From NCBI GenBank assembly GCA_016871355.1, contig VFZC01000002.1:52415-116414 (forward strand): a DNA stretch of 64,000 nt, written 5' to 3'. Below the pieces are notes generated by a model that searched no databases, was not told the origin of the DNA, and saw only the letters and a list, made by a program, of their open reading frames with translations. This document shows positions 20,823 to 30,689 of this stretch, in pieces. The first letter of the stretch is position 1; the number at the start of each line of letters is the position of its first letter. Source of the stretch: Actinomycetota bacterium (GTDB lineage Bacteria; Actinomycetota; Acidimicrobiia; Acidimicrobiales; Ilumatobacteraceae). A program made the position numbers and the translations under genes.

Positions 20823-20951
20823 ATGAGCGGGTTCGGTGCACTCCTCGCCCATCAGGGCGGCTGGGACGAAATCCTGTTGGTGGCCGGGCCCATCGCCGTG
20901 ATCGTGGGCCTGCTCGCGTTGGTGAAGAAGCGACTCGACAAACGCGACTGA
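20823..20951 (+). CDS. Small single-pass membrane protein (42 aa)
   Basis: A short ORF reading MSGFGALLAHQGGWDEILLV, a hydrophobic helix (EILLVAGPIAVIVGLLALV) and a basic tail KKRLDKRD, so probably N-out/C-in by the positive-inside rule. It fills the space between the nifU-like gene and murA and ends three bases before the murA stop region. A TAGAGT at 20780-20785 could be its -10. Family and role unknown; small proteins of this shape are common in actinobacteria but often missed. Confidence 0.55.
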   Translation: MSGFGALLAHQGGWDEILLVAGPIAVIVGLLALVKKRLDKRD

Positions 20952-20954
20952 TCG

Positions 20955-22217
20955 TCAGACGGCCAGTTCGATGTGGGCGCCCAGAGCGCCCAATCGGCCC
21001 AACAAATCGTCGTAACCGCGTTCTACGTGTTCGAGACCCGAGATGACCGTGCGTCCGTCGGCCACGAGCCCGGCCACCACGAGAGCGGCACCAGCACGAA
21101 TGTCGGGAGCCACCACCGCGGCACCGCGCAGTTGTTCGACACCGTGCACGATGGCGTGGTGGCCATCGGTGCGAATGTCGGCCCCGAGTTTCGACAGTTC
21201 TTCCACGTAACGGAATCGGCCCGGGTACAGGTTCTCGGTCATCACACCCACACCCTCGGCCACCGCCATCATGGTGACGAGGAGAGGTTTGTAGTCGGTC
21301 GCGACACCCGGATACGGAAGGGTCTGCACGTCGACGTTGCGCAGGCGACCGCTTGAGCTGACGCGCACGCCGTCGGAACTGGGAATCACGTCGACTCCCA
21401 TGTCGGAGATCTTGCGCAGGAACATCTGCATGTGGTCGGCCCGCGCTCCGCGCACCATCACGTCACCGCCGGTGACCGCGGCGGCGGCCATGTAGGTGGC
21501 GGCTTGAATGCGGTCGTTCACCACCGCGTGCGACACCGGACGCAACGAGCCGCGCGCGACACCTTCGATCGCCACCACCGACGAGCCGATGCCGTCGATA
21601 CGCGCACCCATCTCCACCAAGAGGTCGCACAGATCGGCCACTTCGGGTTCGCGTGCCGCATTGCGCAACGTGGTGACACCATCGGCGTGCACCGCGGCGC
21701 ACACGATGTTCTCGGTCGCACCGACCGACGGAAAGTCGAGCGAGATGTCGGCGCCGTGAAGGTGTTCGGCCACGGCTTCGATGTGATCGACCGCGGTGTC
21801 GAACTCGGCTCCCATGGCGCTCAAACCGGCGATGTGCATGTCGATCGGCCGTGATCCGAAATCGTCGCCACCGGGCATGTCGAGTCGAACCCGACCGCAG
21901 CACGCCAGCAACGGACCGAGCACGTTGATGGATGCGCGAATGCTCTCCACCTGTTCGGACGGAGCGTTGAAGCCGACGCCACCGGCGTTGACGAGAACCA
22001 ATTCGTGCGACTCGGGGCGGTACGTGACATCGATACCGAGTGACAGGAGCAACGATCCCATGGTGCGCACGTCGGAGATATCGGGAACGTTGGAGAGGCG
22101 GTGCTCACCCGTGGCGTACAGCGAACCGACCATCAACTTGAGGACCGAGTTCTTGGCACCGGGTACGACGACCTCTCCGTGAAGAGGCCCGCTGCGGTGC
22201 ACCTCGATGCGGTCCAT
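20955..22217 (-). CDS. murA: UDP-N-acetylglucosamine 1-carboxyvinyltransferase
   Basis: A 420-residue MurA, the first committed enzyme of peptidoglycan synthesis, which transfers enolpyruvate to UDP-GlcNAc. The substrate Lys is in VVPGAKNSVLKLM, and the loop that normally carries the catalytic cysteine reads MPGGDDFGSRPIDMH, with D118 at the place of E. coli Cys115. This Asp is found in mycobacterial MurA and is known to give intrinsic fosfomycin resistance. ATG 22217 is supported by MDRIEVHRSGPLHGEVVVPG and the near start-site promoter. Confidence 0.96.
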   Translation of the reverse strand: MDRIEVHRSGPLHGEVVVPGAKNSVLKLMVGSLYATGEHRLSNVPDISDVRTMGSLLLSLGIDVTYRPESHELVLVNAGGVGFNAPSEQVESIRASINVLGPLLACCGRVRLDMPGGDDFGSRPIDMHIAGLSAMGAEFDTAVDHIEAVAEHLHGADISLDFPSVGATENIVCAAVHADGVTTLRNAAREPEVADLCDLLVEMGARIDGIGSSVVAIEGVARGSLRPVSHAVVNDRIQAATYMAAAAVTGGDVMVRGARADHMQMFLRKISDMGVDVIPSSDGVRVSSSGRLRNVDVQTLPYPGVATDYKPLLVTMMAVAEGVGVMTENLYPGRFRYVEELSKLGADIRTDGHHAIVHGVEQLRGAAVVAPDIRAGAALVVAGLVADGRTVISGLEHVERGYDDLLGRLGALGAHIELAV

Positions 22218-22226
22218 AGACCTCCC

Positions 22227-22234
22227 AGTATGCT
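22227..22234. promoter_or_regulatory. Overlapping divergent -10 elements, murA / MFS
   Basis: Plus-strand TATGCT (22229-22234) ends six bases before the MFS GTG at 22241. Minus-strand CATACT (22227-22232) ends nine bases before the murA ATG at 22217. The two hexamers share four base pairs, so polymerase could not open both at once. A purine-rich GGGAGG also lies just before murA, too close to the ATG for ideal spacing. Confidence 0.5.
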
Positions 22235-22240
22235 CGCCCC

Positions 22241-23773
22241 GTGGGTGGCGCGAAGAGGCATCTGACGCGCCCGATTGCGAGCGACGACACACTCGCTCTC
22301 CAACCTCGGCACGACGTGCTGATCGAGGAAGCACGGCCGATGGCCGAATCGCGTGACGGTGTGGTGGCCCACTTCGTGCAGTCGACCGGACCGTTCACCG
22401 AGTACGAGCGCACGATTCGATCCGACGACGGTCGTCTCGTCGAGACCACGTCGTACCGACTGAACATTCCGTGGTTCGCGTGGTTGTTCGGACCGCTACT
22501 GCGTCGCACGCTACGCCGCTCGGCCACACCGGGTTCGGCGCCGTTCTGGGCCCCACCCGACGTTCTCTCGGCGCGTCAGGTGAGCATTCTCGGACTACTG
22601 GCCGCGGCCAGTCTTCTCTCCGCGTTCACCAACACGCTCTTCACCCAAACCGTCGCGTTTGCTGGCGACGATCTCGGTGTCGGCGATTGGGGCCGCGGTG
22701 TCGGTGGCACCGTGGTGCGCCTCGGGATCATCGTCGGTTTGCCATTCGCACTGGCCGCCGATCGCATCGGTCGGCGACGGGTGATCGTGGGTCTCGCGTG
22801 GGCCGCGCCGATCATCGCGTCTCTCGGTGCGCTCGCGCCCAACTTCCCCGTCCTGGTGGCCACACAGTCGATCAGCCGACCACTCGGGTTGGCGCTCGAC
22901 TTGTTGGTCGCGGTGGTTGCCGCCGAAGAGATGCCTCGGAGTTCACGCGCGTATTCGGTGAGCATTCTCGCCATGGCCAGTGGCCTCGGCGCCGGACTGG
23001 CGGTCGTGAGTCTGCCGCTGGCCGACATCGGTGACGGCGGTTGGCGACTGGTGTACGTGTTGGCGCTCGTCTGGCTGTTCGTCGCGGTCGATCTCACGCG
23101 TCGGCTACCCGAGACGCAACGTTTCGAACGACACGTGGCCGAACAAAAGCACGTCGACGCACCCATGCAGAGTCGACGGCTCGGCATTCAGATGGCGGTG
23201 GCCTTCTTCGGCAACCTGTTGCTCGCACCGTCGTCGTTCTTCCAGAACGGCTATCTCAAGGACGAACGCGGATTCTCGGCTGGCATGGTCGCGGTGTTCA
23301 CGTTGATCACCACGACACCCGGTGTGCTCGGACTCGTACTCGGTGGTCGGGCCGCCGACAAACGAGGGCGGCGGCGCATCGCCACCATCTGCGTACCGAT
23401 CGGTGCGGCTCTGATCGTCGGATCGTTCTGGTTCGGCGGTCCACTCATGTGGTCGTTCGCCGTGAGCGGCTCGATCGTGGCGGCGATGGCGTACCCGTCA
23501 CTCGCGGTATATCGCACCGAACTGTTCCCCACCGGTCGGCGCGGTCGCGCCGCGTATCTGATTCTCGCCAGTGCGCTCGTGGGCGGCAGTTTGTCTCTGC
23601 TCGTCACCGGTGCCCTTCTCGACAACGACGTGAGTCATGGCGCGATCCTGAGTGCGCTCTGGACGGGTCCGATGATCGTCGCACTGATCGTGTGGTTCAC
23701 CTACCCCGAGACCGCGCATCGCGAACTCGAAGAGATCAACCCGGAAGATCTCGATCCGAATCCGCGCGGGTGA
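22241..23773 (+). CDS. MFS transporter
   Basis: A 510-residue major facilitator protein with a hydrophilic N-terminal extension of about 110 residues before the first helix (ILGLLAAASLLSAFTNTLFTQTVAF). Motif A-like loops are LAADRIGRRRVIVGLAWA and GGRAADKRGRRRIATICV in the two halves, which places it near the sugar-porter/metabolite branch. The extension contains HDVLIEEARPMAESRDG and a hydrophobic WFAWLFGPLLRR. Substrate unknown. The GTG at 22241 is supported by TATGCT six bases upstream. Confidence 0.8.
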   Translation: MGGAKRHLTRPIASDDTLALQPRHDVLIEEARPMAESRDGVVAHFVQSTGPFTEYERTIRSDDGRLVETTSYRLNIPWFAWLFGPLLRRTLRRSATPGSAPFWAPPDVLSARQVSILGLLAAASLLSAFTNTLFTQTVAFAGDDLGVGDWGRGVGGTVVRLGIIVGLPFALAADRIGRRRVIVGLAWAAPIIASLGALAPNFPVLVATQSISRPLGLALDLLVAVVAAEEMPRSSRAYSVSILAMASGLGAGLAVVSLPLADIGDGGWRLVYVLALVWLFVAVDLTRRLPETQRFERHVAEQKHVDAPMQSRRLGIQMAVAFFGNLLLAPSSFFQNGYLKDERGFSAGMVAVFTLITTTPGVLGLVLGGRAADKRGRRRIATICVPIGAALIVGSFWFGGPLMWSFAVSGSIVAAMAYPSLAVYRTELFPTGRRGRAAYLILASALVGGSLSLLVTGALLDNDVSHGAILSALWTGPMIVALIVWFTYPETAHRELEEINPEDLDPNPRG

Positions 23774-23795
23774 GAACGGAACCCGTTCGCGGCGA

Positions 23796-24494
23796 TCAGC
23801 CGGTGAGAATTCGGCGGGCCTCGCTCAGGTCGCCGATGATGCCGCTGGCGGCCGACTCGTCACCACCGTGATCGGGGTGAACCTCGCGCAAGCGAGCACG
23901 GAACTGACTCATCACGTCGCGTTTGGATGGTTTGGTGGTACCGGCCGGAAACCCGAGTACGTCGAGCGCCCACGCGCGTGGATCGGCGAGTGAACGCAAC
24001 GACGCCGTCTTCGAGCCGGCCAGATGGGCCACGAACGCGGCACCGAGCGGACCGCGCCACGACATCGACTTGAGCAACACCGGTTCGAGCGACAGACGAC
24101 TTTCGCGATCGAGGCGTTCGAGGGCGTAGATGGCGCCAAGAACCTGCTGCATCGGACTGCCGTTGGTGTCGAACTCGAACTCGACCTCGTCACCAGTACC
24201 CACGACGCGATGACGACTGCACGCGAGGCCGTGTCGATCGACTTGGTAGCGATGACGCAGACGCGGTTGAGCGATGCGTTCACCACGCTGGACCTGTGAG
24301 ATGAGGCGATGCGTATCGGGGACCAGGTCGTCGTCGATTTCGGGAACGTGACGAGCGATCACGGCACCGAGCAACAACCCGCCGAAGCCGGGGGCCGGGT
24401 CGACCGGCAGCACCATGTGGCCGAGCGAAATGCGTCGCGTGGGTGTGAGAGGACGCGTGTGCCACACCTCGAGTTCGGCGAGCAGCACGGTCAT
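23796..24494 (-). CDS. J-domain (DnaJ-like) protein
   Basis: A 232-residue protein whose last 65 residues form a J-domain-like unit: the HPD tripeptide is in LREVHPDHGGDESAASG, with helix II before it (KRDVMSQFRARLREV) and helix III after (IIGDLSEARRILTG). The J-domain would stimulate an Hsp70. The N-terminal 160 residues begin MTVLLAELEVWHTRPLTPTR and match no family I know. The ATG at 24494 starts this conserved-looking segment; codons upstream overlap the neighbouring gene. It lies ten bases downstream of the acidic repeat protein. Confidence 0.75.
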   Translation of the reverse strand: MTVLLAELEVWHTRPLTPTRRISLGHMVLPVDPAPGFGGLLLGAVIARHVPEIDDDLVPDTHRLISQVQRGERIAQPRLRHRYQVDRHGLACSRHRVVGTGDEVEFEFDTNGSPMQQVLGAIYALERLDRESRLSLEPVLLKSMSWRGPLGAAFVAHLAGSKTASLRSLADPRAWALDVLGFPAGTTKPSKRDVMSQFRARLREVHPDHGGDESAASGIIGDLSEARRILTG

Positions 24495-24504
24495 GACGAC
24501 GCCG

Positions 24505-24945
24505 TCAGACCGAGTCGTCGTCGAGCTCGACGTCGTCGTACTCGTCGAGGATGTCTTCGACCATGTCTTCGGCGGCCGTCGGCACGACGAGCGTGTCGTC
24601 GATCCAACGGTGCGTGATGCGGGCCGCGACCAGACGCTCGGTGATTTCGCGACGCTCGGCCATCGAGTAGTCGTCGAGTTCGTATTCGGTGACTTCGTCG
24701 CCGTCGCCCACTCCACCGGCCACCGCGGTGGACCCGATGCCGAGTTCCTTCTCGAGCCGCTCGAAAATGCGATCGACCACATCTTCGAACTCTTCGGACA
24801 CGACGAGTTCGCTTTCGACCCACGCGTGAGCGATGTCGGCGTTGGCGAGCAACGCCGTGAGTTCGGCCTGCTGATCGGACGACCACGACGACAAGTCGTA
24901 GAAGACGTTGGCGGCCTCGGGATCGAGCGGGTTCCAATCGGTCAC
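24505..24945 (-). CDS. Acidic protein with two tandem copies of one domain
   Basis: A 146-residue, strongly acidic hypothetical protein made of an internal duplication. Copy 1 (about residues 20-65) reads SSDQQAELTALLANADIAHAWV then ESELVVSEEFEDVVDRIFERLE; copy 2 (about 94-138) reads SMAERREITERLVAARITHRWI then DDTLVVPTAAEDMVEDILDEYD. Shared positions are the LxxxxIxHxW core, xLVV and the EDxVxxI helix. The family is unrecognised; the pattern resembles small DUF2007-type signal domains. GTG start seven bases after TAGCGT. Probably cotranscribed with the J-domain gene. Confidence 0.7.
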   Translation of the reverse strand: MTDWNPLDPEAANVFYDLSSWSSDQQAELTALLANADIAHAWVESELVVSEEFEDVVDRIFERLEKELGIGSTAVAGGVGDGDEVTEYELDDYSMAERREITERLVAARITHRWIDDTLVVPTAAEDMVEDILDEYDDVELDDDSV

Positions 24946-24952
24946 GTCGGCG

Positions 24953-24958
24953 ACGCTA
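24953..24958 (-). promoter_or_regulatory. -10 element (TAGCGT) for the acidic repeat protein
   Basis: Minus-strand TAGCGT ends seven bases before the GTG at 24945, consistent with a leaderless transcript covering this gene and the J-domain gene. Confidence 0.45.
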
Positions 24959-24965
24959 TCCGCCC

Positions 24966-26747
24966 TCAGGAAGAGTGGCGAACCAGGAACTCTTCGGTCC
25001 GGCGATACTCGCCACGCCGATGTTCGGGATCACGAAAACCGTGACCCTCCCCCGCGTACTCCACGAGTTCGGCGTCGCCGCCCGCCGCACGCACCGCACT
25101 CACCAAACGCCGGCTCTGATCGATCGGCACGACCGGATCGGAATCACCGTGGAAGACGAGCAGCGGCACACGCGCCAATTCGTCGGCGTGATGAATCGGC
25201 GAACGTTCACGCGACAGTCGTTCGGTCGTGGCCCGATCACCAACGAGTGAACGGTTGTAGTGCGCTTCGAATCGATGCGTCGTCTCGTCGAGGCCGGCGA
25301 TGTCGGTGACGGGATACGCGACAACGGCGCCGGCGATCGAGCGACGTCGCGCGAGTCCGAGAGCGGTGAGCCCACCGGCCGACGATCCGAACGCGAACAC
25401 TCGCCGGCCGTCAGCGACCTGATCGACGATGTCGGCGACGTCATGCGCGTCGACGTCTCCCCAACGACCGTGCAGTGCCGTGGTGAATGCACGACCGTGG
25501 CCCGTGCTGCCGCGATGATCGGGAACCAGAATCGACCAGCCGCGATCGAGCCAGTAATTGAAGCGAGGCATGAAGGTGACCTGCCACTGATCGGTTGGTC
25601 CACCGTGCACCCAGCAGATGAGCGAGCCGTTCGGCTGCGGGCTCTCGAACAAGCGTGCGTAGAGACGTGTGCCATCACTCGCCGTTGCTTCCACCAGTCG
25701 CGGTTCGACGAGCGAGGTTTCGCCCTCCCATGTGTGCGACGGGCCGATGGCGAGTGTGCGGCGCGACCATTCGTCGGCCGACGTGTCGTACGCGACCACT
25801 TGCGTCGGCGTCTTGCCGCCGGTGCGCAGCGCGACGAGATGATGGCCGCGCCACGACAGCTGACCGTGCACTGCTTTGGCCCGCTCGATCACCTCGCCGG
25901 TGGCGAGGTCGTAGGTGCACAGGCGACCGAAACCGTCTTCGTTGCGCACGAACGCGACCGATCGACCATCGGGGCTCCAGCACCACGAACGCTGACGCTC
26001 ACCCCACGACGGACCACCGTGTTCGTGCGGCTCGCTCACCCGACGGCCATCGGCGAACACCACGTTCAGCCATCCCGATACGTCGTCGAGCCACGCCAAC
26101 GTCGAGCCGTCGGCAGCCACGCGCGGTTGCTGCATCTGACGTCCGGTATCGGCCATCACACCCGTCGGTGTCACGAGCGCGCTGCGATCCCACGGCATGT
26201 CGGGCCCGTTCCAACCCATCCAGAGCGGACGATCACGCCACCACACCGGATCGATCACGAAGTCGTGTTCTCCACGATCGACGCGTTCGGTGTGGCCGGT
26301 CGCGACGTCGAGCACCACGACCTCGGCTTGATCGACCACGAAGGCGATGTGCGACCCAGTTGGTGACGACCCAGTGGGTGACGACACAGTTGGTGACGAC
26401 ACAGCGGGTGACGACAGCGTTCGACCGTTGGCCGCGAGCAACCGGGTCGTGCGGCCATCCACGAACACGCGCACGAGATCACCGGACTTGTCGATCGCCA
26501 CGACCGACCGCGAGTCGGACCACCAGTCGATGACACCCCCGCCCAGCGCGCGGCCGGCCCGCACCGGATCGGTCGTGACGACGCGTTCGGGTCCTCCGTC
26601 GACCGGCACCACCACCACGTCGGCGCGAGAACCGTCCGGGCCGGATGTGGTGGCCACGAAGGCGACCGTGCGCCCATCGGGCGACAGACGCGGCTCGGTG
26701 AGGTCTCGTCCGGCCAGACAGGCCTCCAGACTCAATCGACCCGCCAT
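24966..26747 (-). CDS. Prolyl oligopeptidase-family (S9) peptidase
   Basis: A 593-residue S9 serine peptidase: an N-terminal beta-propeller with WD/TolB-like strands ([35 protein letters not shown]) and a C-terminal alpha/beta hydrolase domain. The nucleophile is in [16 protein letters not shown], the acid in [15 protein letters not shown] and the His in GEGHGF. GSSAGG replaces the common GGSYGG. It probably cleaves short peptides or acyl-peptides in the cytoplasm; no signal peptide is seen. A 15-base tandem repeat adds an [10 protein letters not shown] stretch to the propeller. ATG with TACGCT six bases upstream. Confidence 0.88.
   Translation of the reverse strand: MAGRLSLEACLAGRDLTEPRLSPDGRTVAFVATTSGPDGSRADVVVVPVDGGPERVVTTDPVRAGRALGGGVIDWWSDSRSVVAIDKSGDLVRVFVDGRTTRLLAANGRTLSSPAVSSPTVSSPTGSSPTGSHIAFVVDQAEVVVLDVATGHTERVDRGEHDFVIDPVWWRDRPLWMGWNGPDMPWDRSALVTPTGVMADTGRQMQQPRVAADGSTLAWLDDVSGWLNVVFADGRRVSEPHEHGGPSWGERQRSWCWSPDGRSVAFVRNEDGFGRLCTYDLATGEVIERAKAVHGQLSWRGHHLVALRTGGKTPTQVVAYDTSADEWSRRTLAIGPSHTWEGETSLVEPRLVEATASDGTRLYARLFESPQPNGSLICWVHGGPTDQWQVTFMPRFNYWLDRGWSILVPDHRGSTGHGRAFTTALHGRWGDVDAHDVADIVDQVADGRRVFAFGSSAGGLTALGLARRRSIAGAVVAYPVTDIAGLDETTHRFEAHYNRSLVGDRATTERLSRERSPIHHADELARVPLLVFHGDSDPVVPIDQSRRLVSAVRAAGGDAELVEYAGEGHGFRDPEHRRGEYRRTEEFLVRHSS
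26356..26415. repeat. In-frame 15-bp tandem repeat (4 units)
   Basis: Four direct copies of a 15-base unit, consensus MCAGTKGGTGACGAC: ccagttggtgacgac, ccagtgggtgacgac, acagttggtgacgac, acagcgggtgacgac. Because the unit is a multiple of three it encodes repeated Ser-Ser-Pro-Thr/Ala-Val/Gly on the minus strand within the S9 peptidase propeller. Likely to vary in copy number between strains. Confidence 0.85.
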
Positions 26748-26753
26748 GTGACC

Positions 26754-26759
26754 AGCGTA
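26754..26759 (-). promoter_or_regulatory. -10 element (TACGCT) for the S9 peptidase
   Basis: Minus-strand TACGCT ends six bases before the ATG at 26747; no Shine-Dalgarno is visible. Leaderless spacing. Confidence 0.5.
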
Positions 26760-26809
26760 GGAGCGATGCCGCCGGCTCGAGCCACCCCCGGCCGGAGCGG
26801 GCCGAGGAC

Positions 26810-26815
26810 TACCGT
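26810..26815 (+). promoter_or_regulatory. -10 element (TACCGT) for glpX
   Basis: TACCGT ends seven bases before the ATG at 26823, with no Shine-Dalgarno, again matching leaderless spacing. Confidence 0.5.
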
Positions 26816-26822
26816 TGAACCC

Positions 26823-27809
26823 ATGCCCGAACAGCCCTCCCGCAACCTCGCCATGGAACTGGTGCGTGTCACCGAGTCGGCGGCCCTGGCCGCCGCCCGC
26901 TGGGTGGGGCGCGGCGACAAGAACGGTGTGGACGGTGCGGCGGTCGACGCCATGCGCACCGTGCTGGCCACCGTGCCGATGGACGGTTTGGTGGTCATCG
27001 GCGAGGGCGAGAAGGACGAAGCGCCCATGTTGTTCAACGGCGAGATCGTGGGCGACGGTTCGAGCACCAAAACCGATGTGGCGGTCGATCCGATCGACGG
27101 AACCACACTCACCTCACTCGGTCGCGGCAACGCGCTGTCGGTGATCGCGGTGTCCGAACGCGGCACGATGTTCAATCCCGGGCCGTGCATGTACATGGAG
27201 AAGATCGCGGTGGGTCCGGCCGCGGTGGGTCACATCGACATCACGGCGACGCCCACGCAGAACCTGAAGTGGATCGCCAAGGCCAAGGGTGAAAGCGTGC
27301 GCGACCTCACGGTCGTGATCCTCGACCGCGATCGTCACGAGAGTCTGATCGAAGAGGTGCGCAGCACGGGAGCGCGCATCAAGCTCATCAGCGATGGCGA
27401 CATTTTCGGTGCGATGGCCGCGGCCTGGCCCGACGCCGGGGTCGACGTGTTGTTCGGGATCGGCGGAACTCCAGAAGGAGTTACCGCGGCGGCTGCACTC
27501 AAGTGCATGGGTGGCGAGATCCAAGGGCGTTTGTGGCCGCGCAACGAATCGGAAAAGCGTGCGGCGATCGCGGCGGGTTACGACCTCGATGCGGTGCTCA
27601 CGACCGATGATCTGGTGAAGGGCGACAACTGCTTCTTCGCGGCGACGGGCGTGACCGACGGTGAGTTGTTGAGGGGTGTGCGGTTCTACCCGGGTGGTGC
27701 GTCGACCCAGAGTTTGGTGATGAGGTCGCGATCGGGAACGGTGCGCATGATCGAGGCGCGGCACCGCCTCGACAAGCTCCGCGAATTCTCCTCCGTCGAC
27801 TACGCCTGA
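26823..27809 (+). CDS. glpX: Fructose-1,6-bisphosphatase, class II
   Basis: A 328-residue GlpX-type phosphatase removing the 1-phosphate of fructose-1,6-bisphosphate in gluconeogenesis; class II is the main type in actinobacteria. Metal and substrate motifs are [36 protein letters not shown] (the DPIDGT signature) and [26 protein letters not shown]. The ATG at 26823 begins [24 protein letters not shown], the usual N-terminus. It converges on groEL across an inverted repeat. Confidence 0.96.
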   Translation: MPEQPSRNLAMELVRVTESAALAAARWVGRGDKNGVDGAAVDAMRTVLATVPMDGLVVIGEGEKDEAPMLFNGEIVGDGSSTKTDVAVDPIDGTTLTSLGRGNALSVIAVSERGTMFNPGPCMYMEKIAVGPAAVGHIDITATPTQNLKWIAKAKGESVRDLTVVILDRDRHESLIEEVRSTGARIKLISDGDIFGAMAAAWPDAGVDVLFGIGGTPEGVTAAAALKCMGGEIQGRLWPRNESEKRAAIAAGYDLDAVLTTDDLVKGDNCFFAATGVTDGELLRGVRFYPGGASTQSLVMRSRSGTVRMIEARHRLDKLREFSSVDYA

Positions 27810-27828
27810 CCCCACCCTCCCCTACCCG

Positions 27829-27935
27829 AATGGGTGCGAAACCCCGGCAAATTTGCCGGTCTGGTTCCCCATACGAACTCGCCGCAAAGTCATGGGAGCG
27901 GGAACCGGCAAATTTGCCGGGTTTCCGCGCCCATT
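27829..27935. repeat. Imperfect 32-bp inverted repeat, each arm carrying a 16-bp palindrome
   Basis: Between the convergent ends of glpX and groEL. Arms 27829-27860 and 27904-27935 match at 29 of 32 positions and are separated by 43 bases. Inside each arm sits the perfect palindrome ccggcaaatttgccgg (27844-27859 and 27905-27920). It could fold as one large hairpin or two small ones and may terminate transcription from both sides. It does not share sequence with the hairpin family at 58.8-62.2 kb. No gene in this 160-base gap. Confidence 0.8.
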
Positions 27936-27969
27936 GAATTCAGGTCGGGACGAGTTGGTTCGTCTCGGG

Positions 27970-29619
<1,650 letters not shown>

Positions 29620-29627
29620 TCAGCGAC

Positions 29628-29921
29628 TCACTTCGTGACGATCGCGAGGACGTCGCGGCTGGTGAGGATGAGAAGATCCTCGCCCTGCACCGACACCTCG
29701 GTTCCGCCGTACTTCGAGTAGAGGACGGTGTCGCCGACCTTGACGTCGAGAGCGAAGTGCTTGCCCTCGTCGTCGCTCCAGCGACCGGGGCCGACGGCGA
29801 GGACGGTGCCCTGCTGCGGCTTCTCCTTGGCGGTGTCGGGGATCACGAGACCCGACGCTGTGCGCTCCTCGGCCTCGTTGGGCCGGACGACGATGCGGTC
29901 GTCGAGGGGCTTGAGATTCAT
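29628..29921 (-). CDS. groS: 10 kDa co-chaperonin GroES
   Basis: A 97-residue GroES, the lid of the GroEL folding chamber. It begins [24 protein letters not shown], with the mobile loop [18 protein letters not shown] and the roof hairpin. The start is fixed by CGGAGG eight bases upstream. First gene of groES-groEL; expression should be derepressed by heat when HrcA releases CIRCE. Confidence 0.98.
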   Translation of the reverse strand: MNLKPLDDRIVVRPNEAEERTASGLVIPDTAKEKPQQGTVLAVGPGRWSDDEGKHFALDVKVGDTVLYSKYGGTEVSVQGEDLLILTSRDVLAIVTK

Positions 29922-29986
29922 GTTGGAGCCTCCGATGTCTTGGAATTGTTCCCGTGTGACTGGTTATGTGGTCTCGCCCCGGGCGG

Positions 29987-30013
29987 TTAGCACTCGGGGC
30001 GAGCGAGTGCCAA
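29987..30013. promoter_or_regulatory. CIRCE operator (HrcA site)
   Basis: TTAGCACTC (29987-29995), nine spacer bases, GAGTGCCAA (30005-30013): 17 of 18 positions match the CIRCE consensus TTAGCACTC-N9-GAGTGCTAA. It overlaps the expected start of transcription just after the groES -10 element, the usual place for HrcA repression. Confidence 0.92.
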
Positions 30014-30042
30014 GACTACGGGCGCGGGACGCCGTCTAGCAA
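30013..30042 (-). promoter_or_regulatory. groES-groEL promoter
   Basis: On the minus strand TTGCTA (30037-30042) is followed after 18 bases by TAGTCT (30013-30018). Transcription would start about 30006, inside the first CIRCE, giving a leader of about 85 bases before the groES ATG. No in vivo start site is available to confirm it. Confidence 0.6.
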
Positions 30043-30062
30043 CCGGGCGCGGAGAGTGCTAA
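30036..30062. promoter_or_regulatory. Second, degenerate CIRCE-like operator
   Basis: CTAGCAACC (30036-30044), nine bases, GAGTGCTAA (30054-30062). The right half is a perfect CIRCE arm, the left matches 6 of 9. It overlaps the -35 hexamer of the groES promoter and its centre is 49 bases from the first CIRCE, so HrcA could bracket the promoter. It also touches the end of maf. Confidence 0.65.
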
Positions 30063-30065
30063 CCG

Positions 30066-30671
30066 TCAGCGCAGGGGCGCCCCGAGGCCCGAACAGACCT
30101 CGATGATCCGCTCGGTGGGCAGGCCGATCACGGCCGTCAGACTGCCCTCCAAACGGTCGAGGAACGCCCCCGCCCCGCCCTGGATGGCATAGGCCCCGGC
30201 CCGGTCGAGGGGCTCCCCCGACGCCACGTACGCCTCGATCTCGGCCGCCGACACCTCGCGGAACCGCACCGTGGCCGTGGTGACCTCGACGTGGCCCTCC
30301 CAGTCGTTGCCTCGGCAACCCGGGACGGCCGCGGCCACCGCCCACCCGGTGTGGACGAAGTGAGCCCGGCCCGACAGCGCGCGCAACATCCGGCGCGCAT
30401 CGTCGGCATCGAGAGGCTTGGCGAAGATCTCACCGTCGACGTCCACCGTGGTGTCGGCCGCCATCACCACGGTGCCCACCGCAACCGAACCGACCTGTCG
30501 CATGACCGCATCGAGCTTGGCCGAGGCCACACGGCGCACGTACTGATCGGGCGACTCGCCGACGTAAGCCGATTCGTCGACGTCGGGCACCACCACGCGC
30601 GGTTCGACACCGATCGCGCGCAACAAGTCGAGTCGGCGTGGCGAACCCGAACCGAGGATCACATCAGCCAT
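30066..30671 (-). CDS. Maf-family nucleoside triphosphate pyrophosphatase
   Basis: A 201-residue Maf/YhdE-like enzyme that hydrolyses non-canonical or pyrimidine NTPs to monophosphates. The start ADVILGSGSPRRLDLLRAIG holds the Maf signature SxSPRR, followed by VVPDVDES, VVMAADTTVDVDGEIFAKP and IQGGAGAFLDRLEGS. The ATG at 30671 is preferred to a TTG two codons earlier because it begins directly at the conserved motif. Downstream of dus in the tsa operon. Confidence 0.9.
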   Translation of the reverse strand: MADVILGSGSPRRLDLLRAIGVEPRVVVPDVDESAYVGESPDQYVRRVASAKLDAVMRQVGSVAVGTVVMAADTTVDVDGEIFAKPLDADDARRMLRALSGRAHFVHTGWAVAAAVPGCRGNDWEGHVEVTTATVRFREVSAAEIEAYVASGEPLDRAGAYAIQGGAGAFLDRLEGSLTAVIGLPTERIIEVCSGLGAPLR

Positions 30672-30689
30672 GCGCAACCACCAGAGCCA

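Noticed and set aside
27829..27935. Recombination attachment site
   Set aside because: No integrase and no tRNA is nearby; convergent gene ends make a terminator or repeat more likely.
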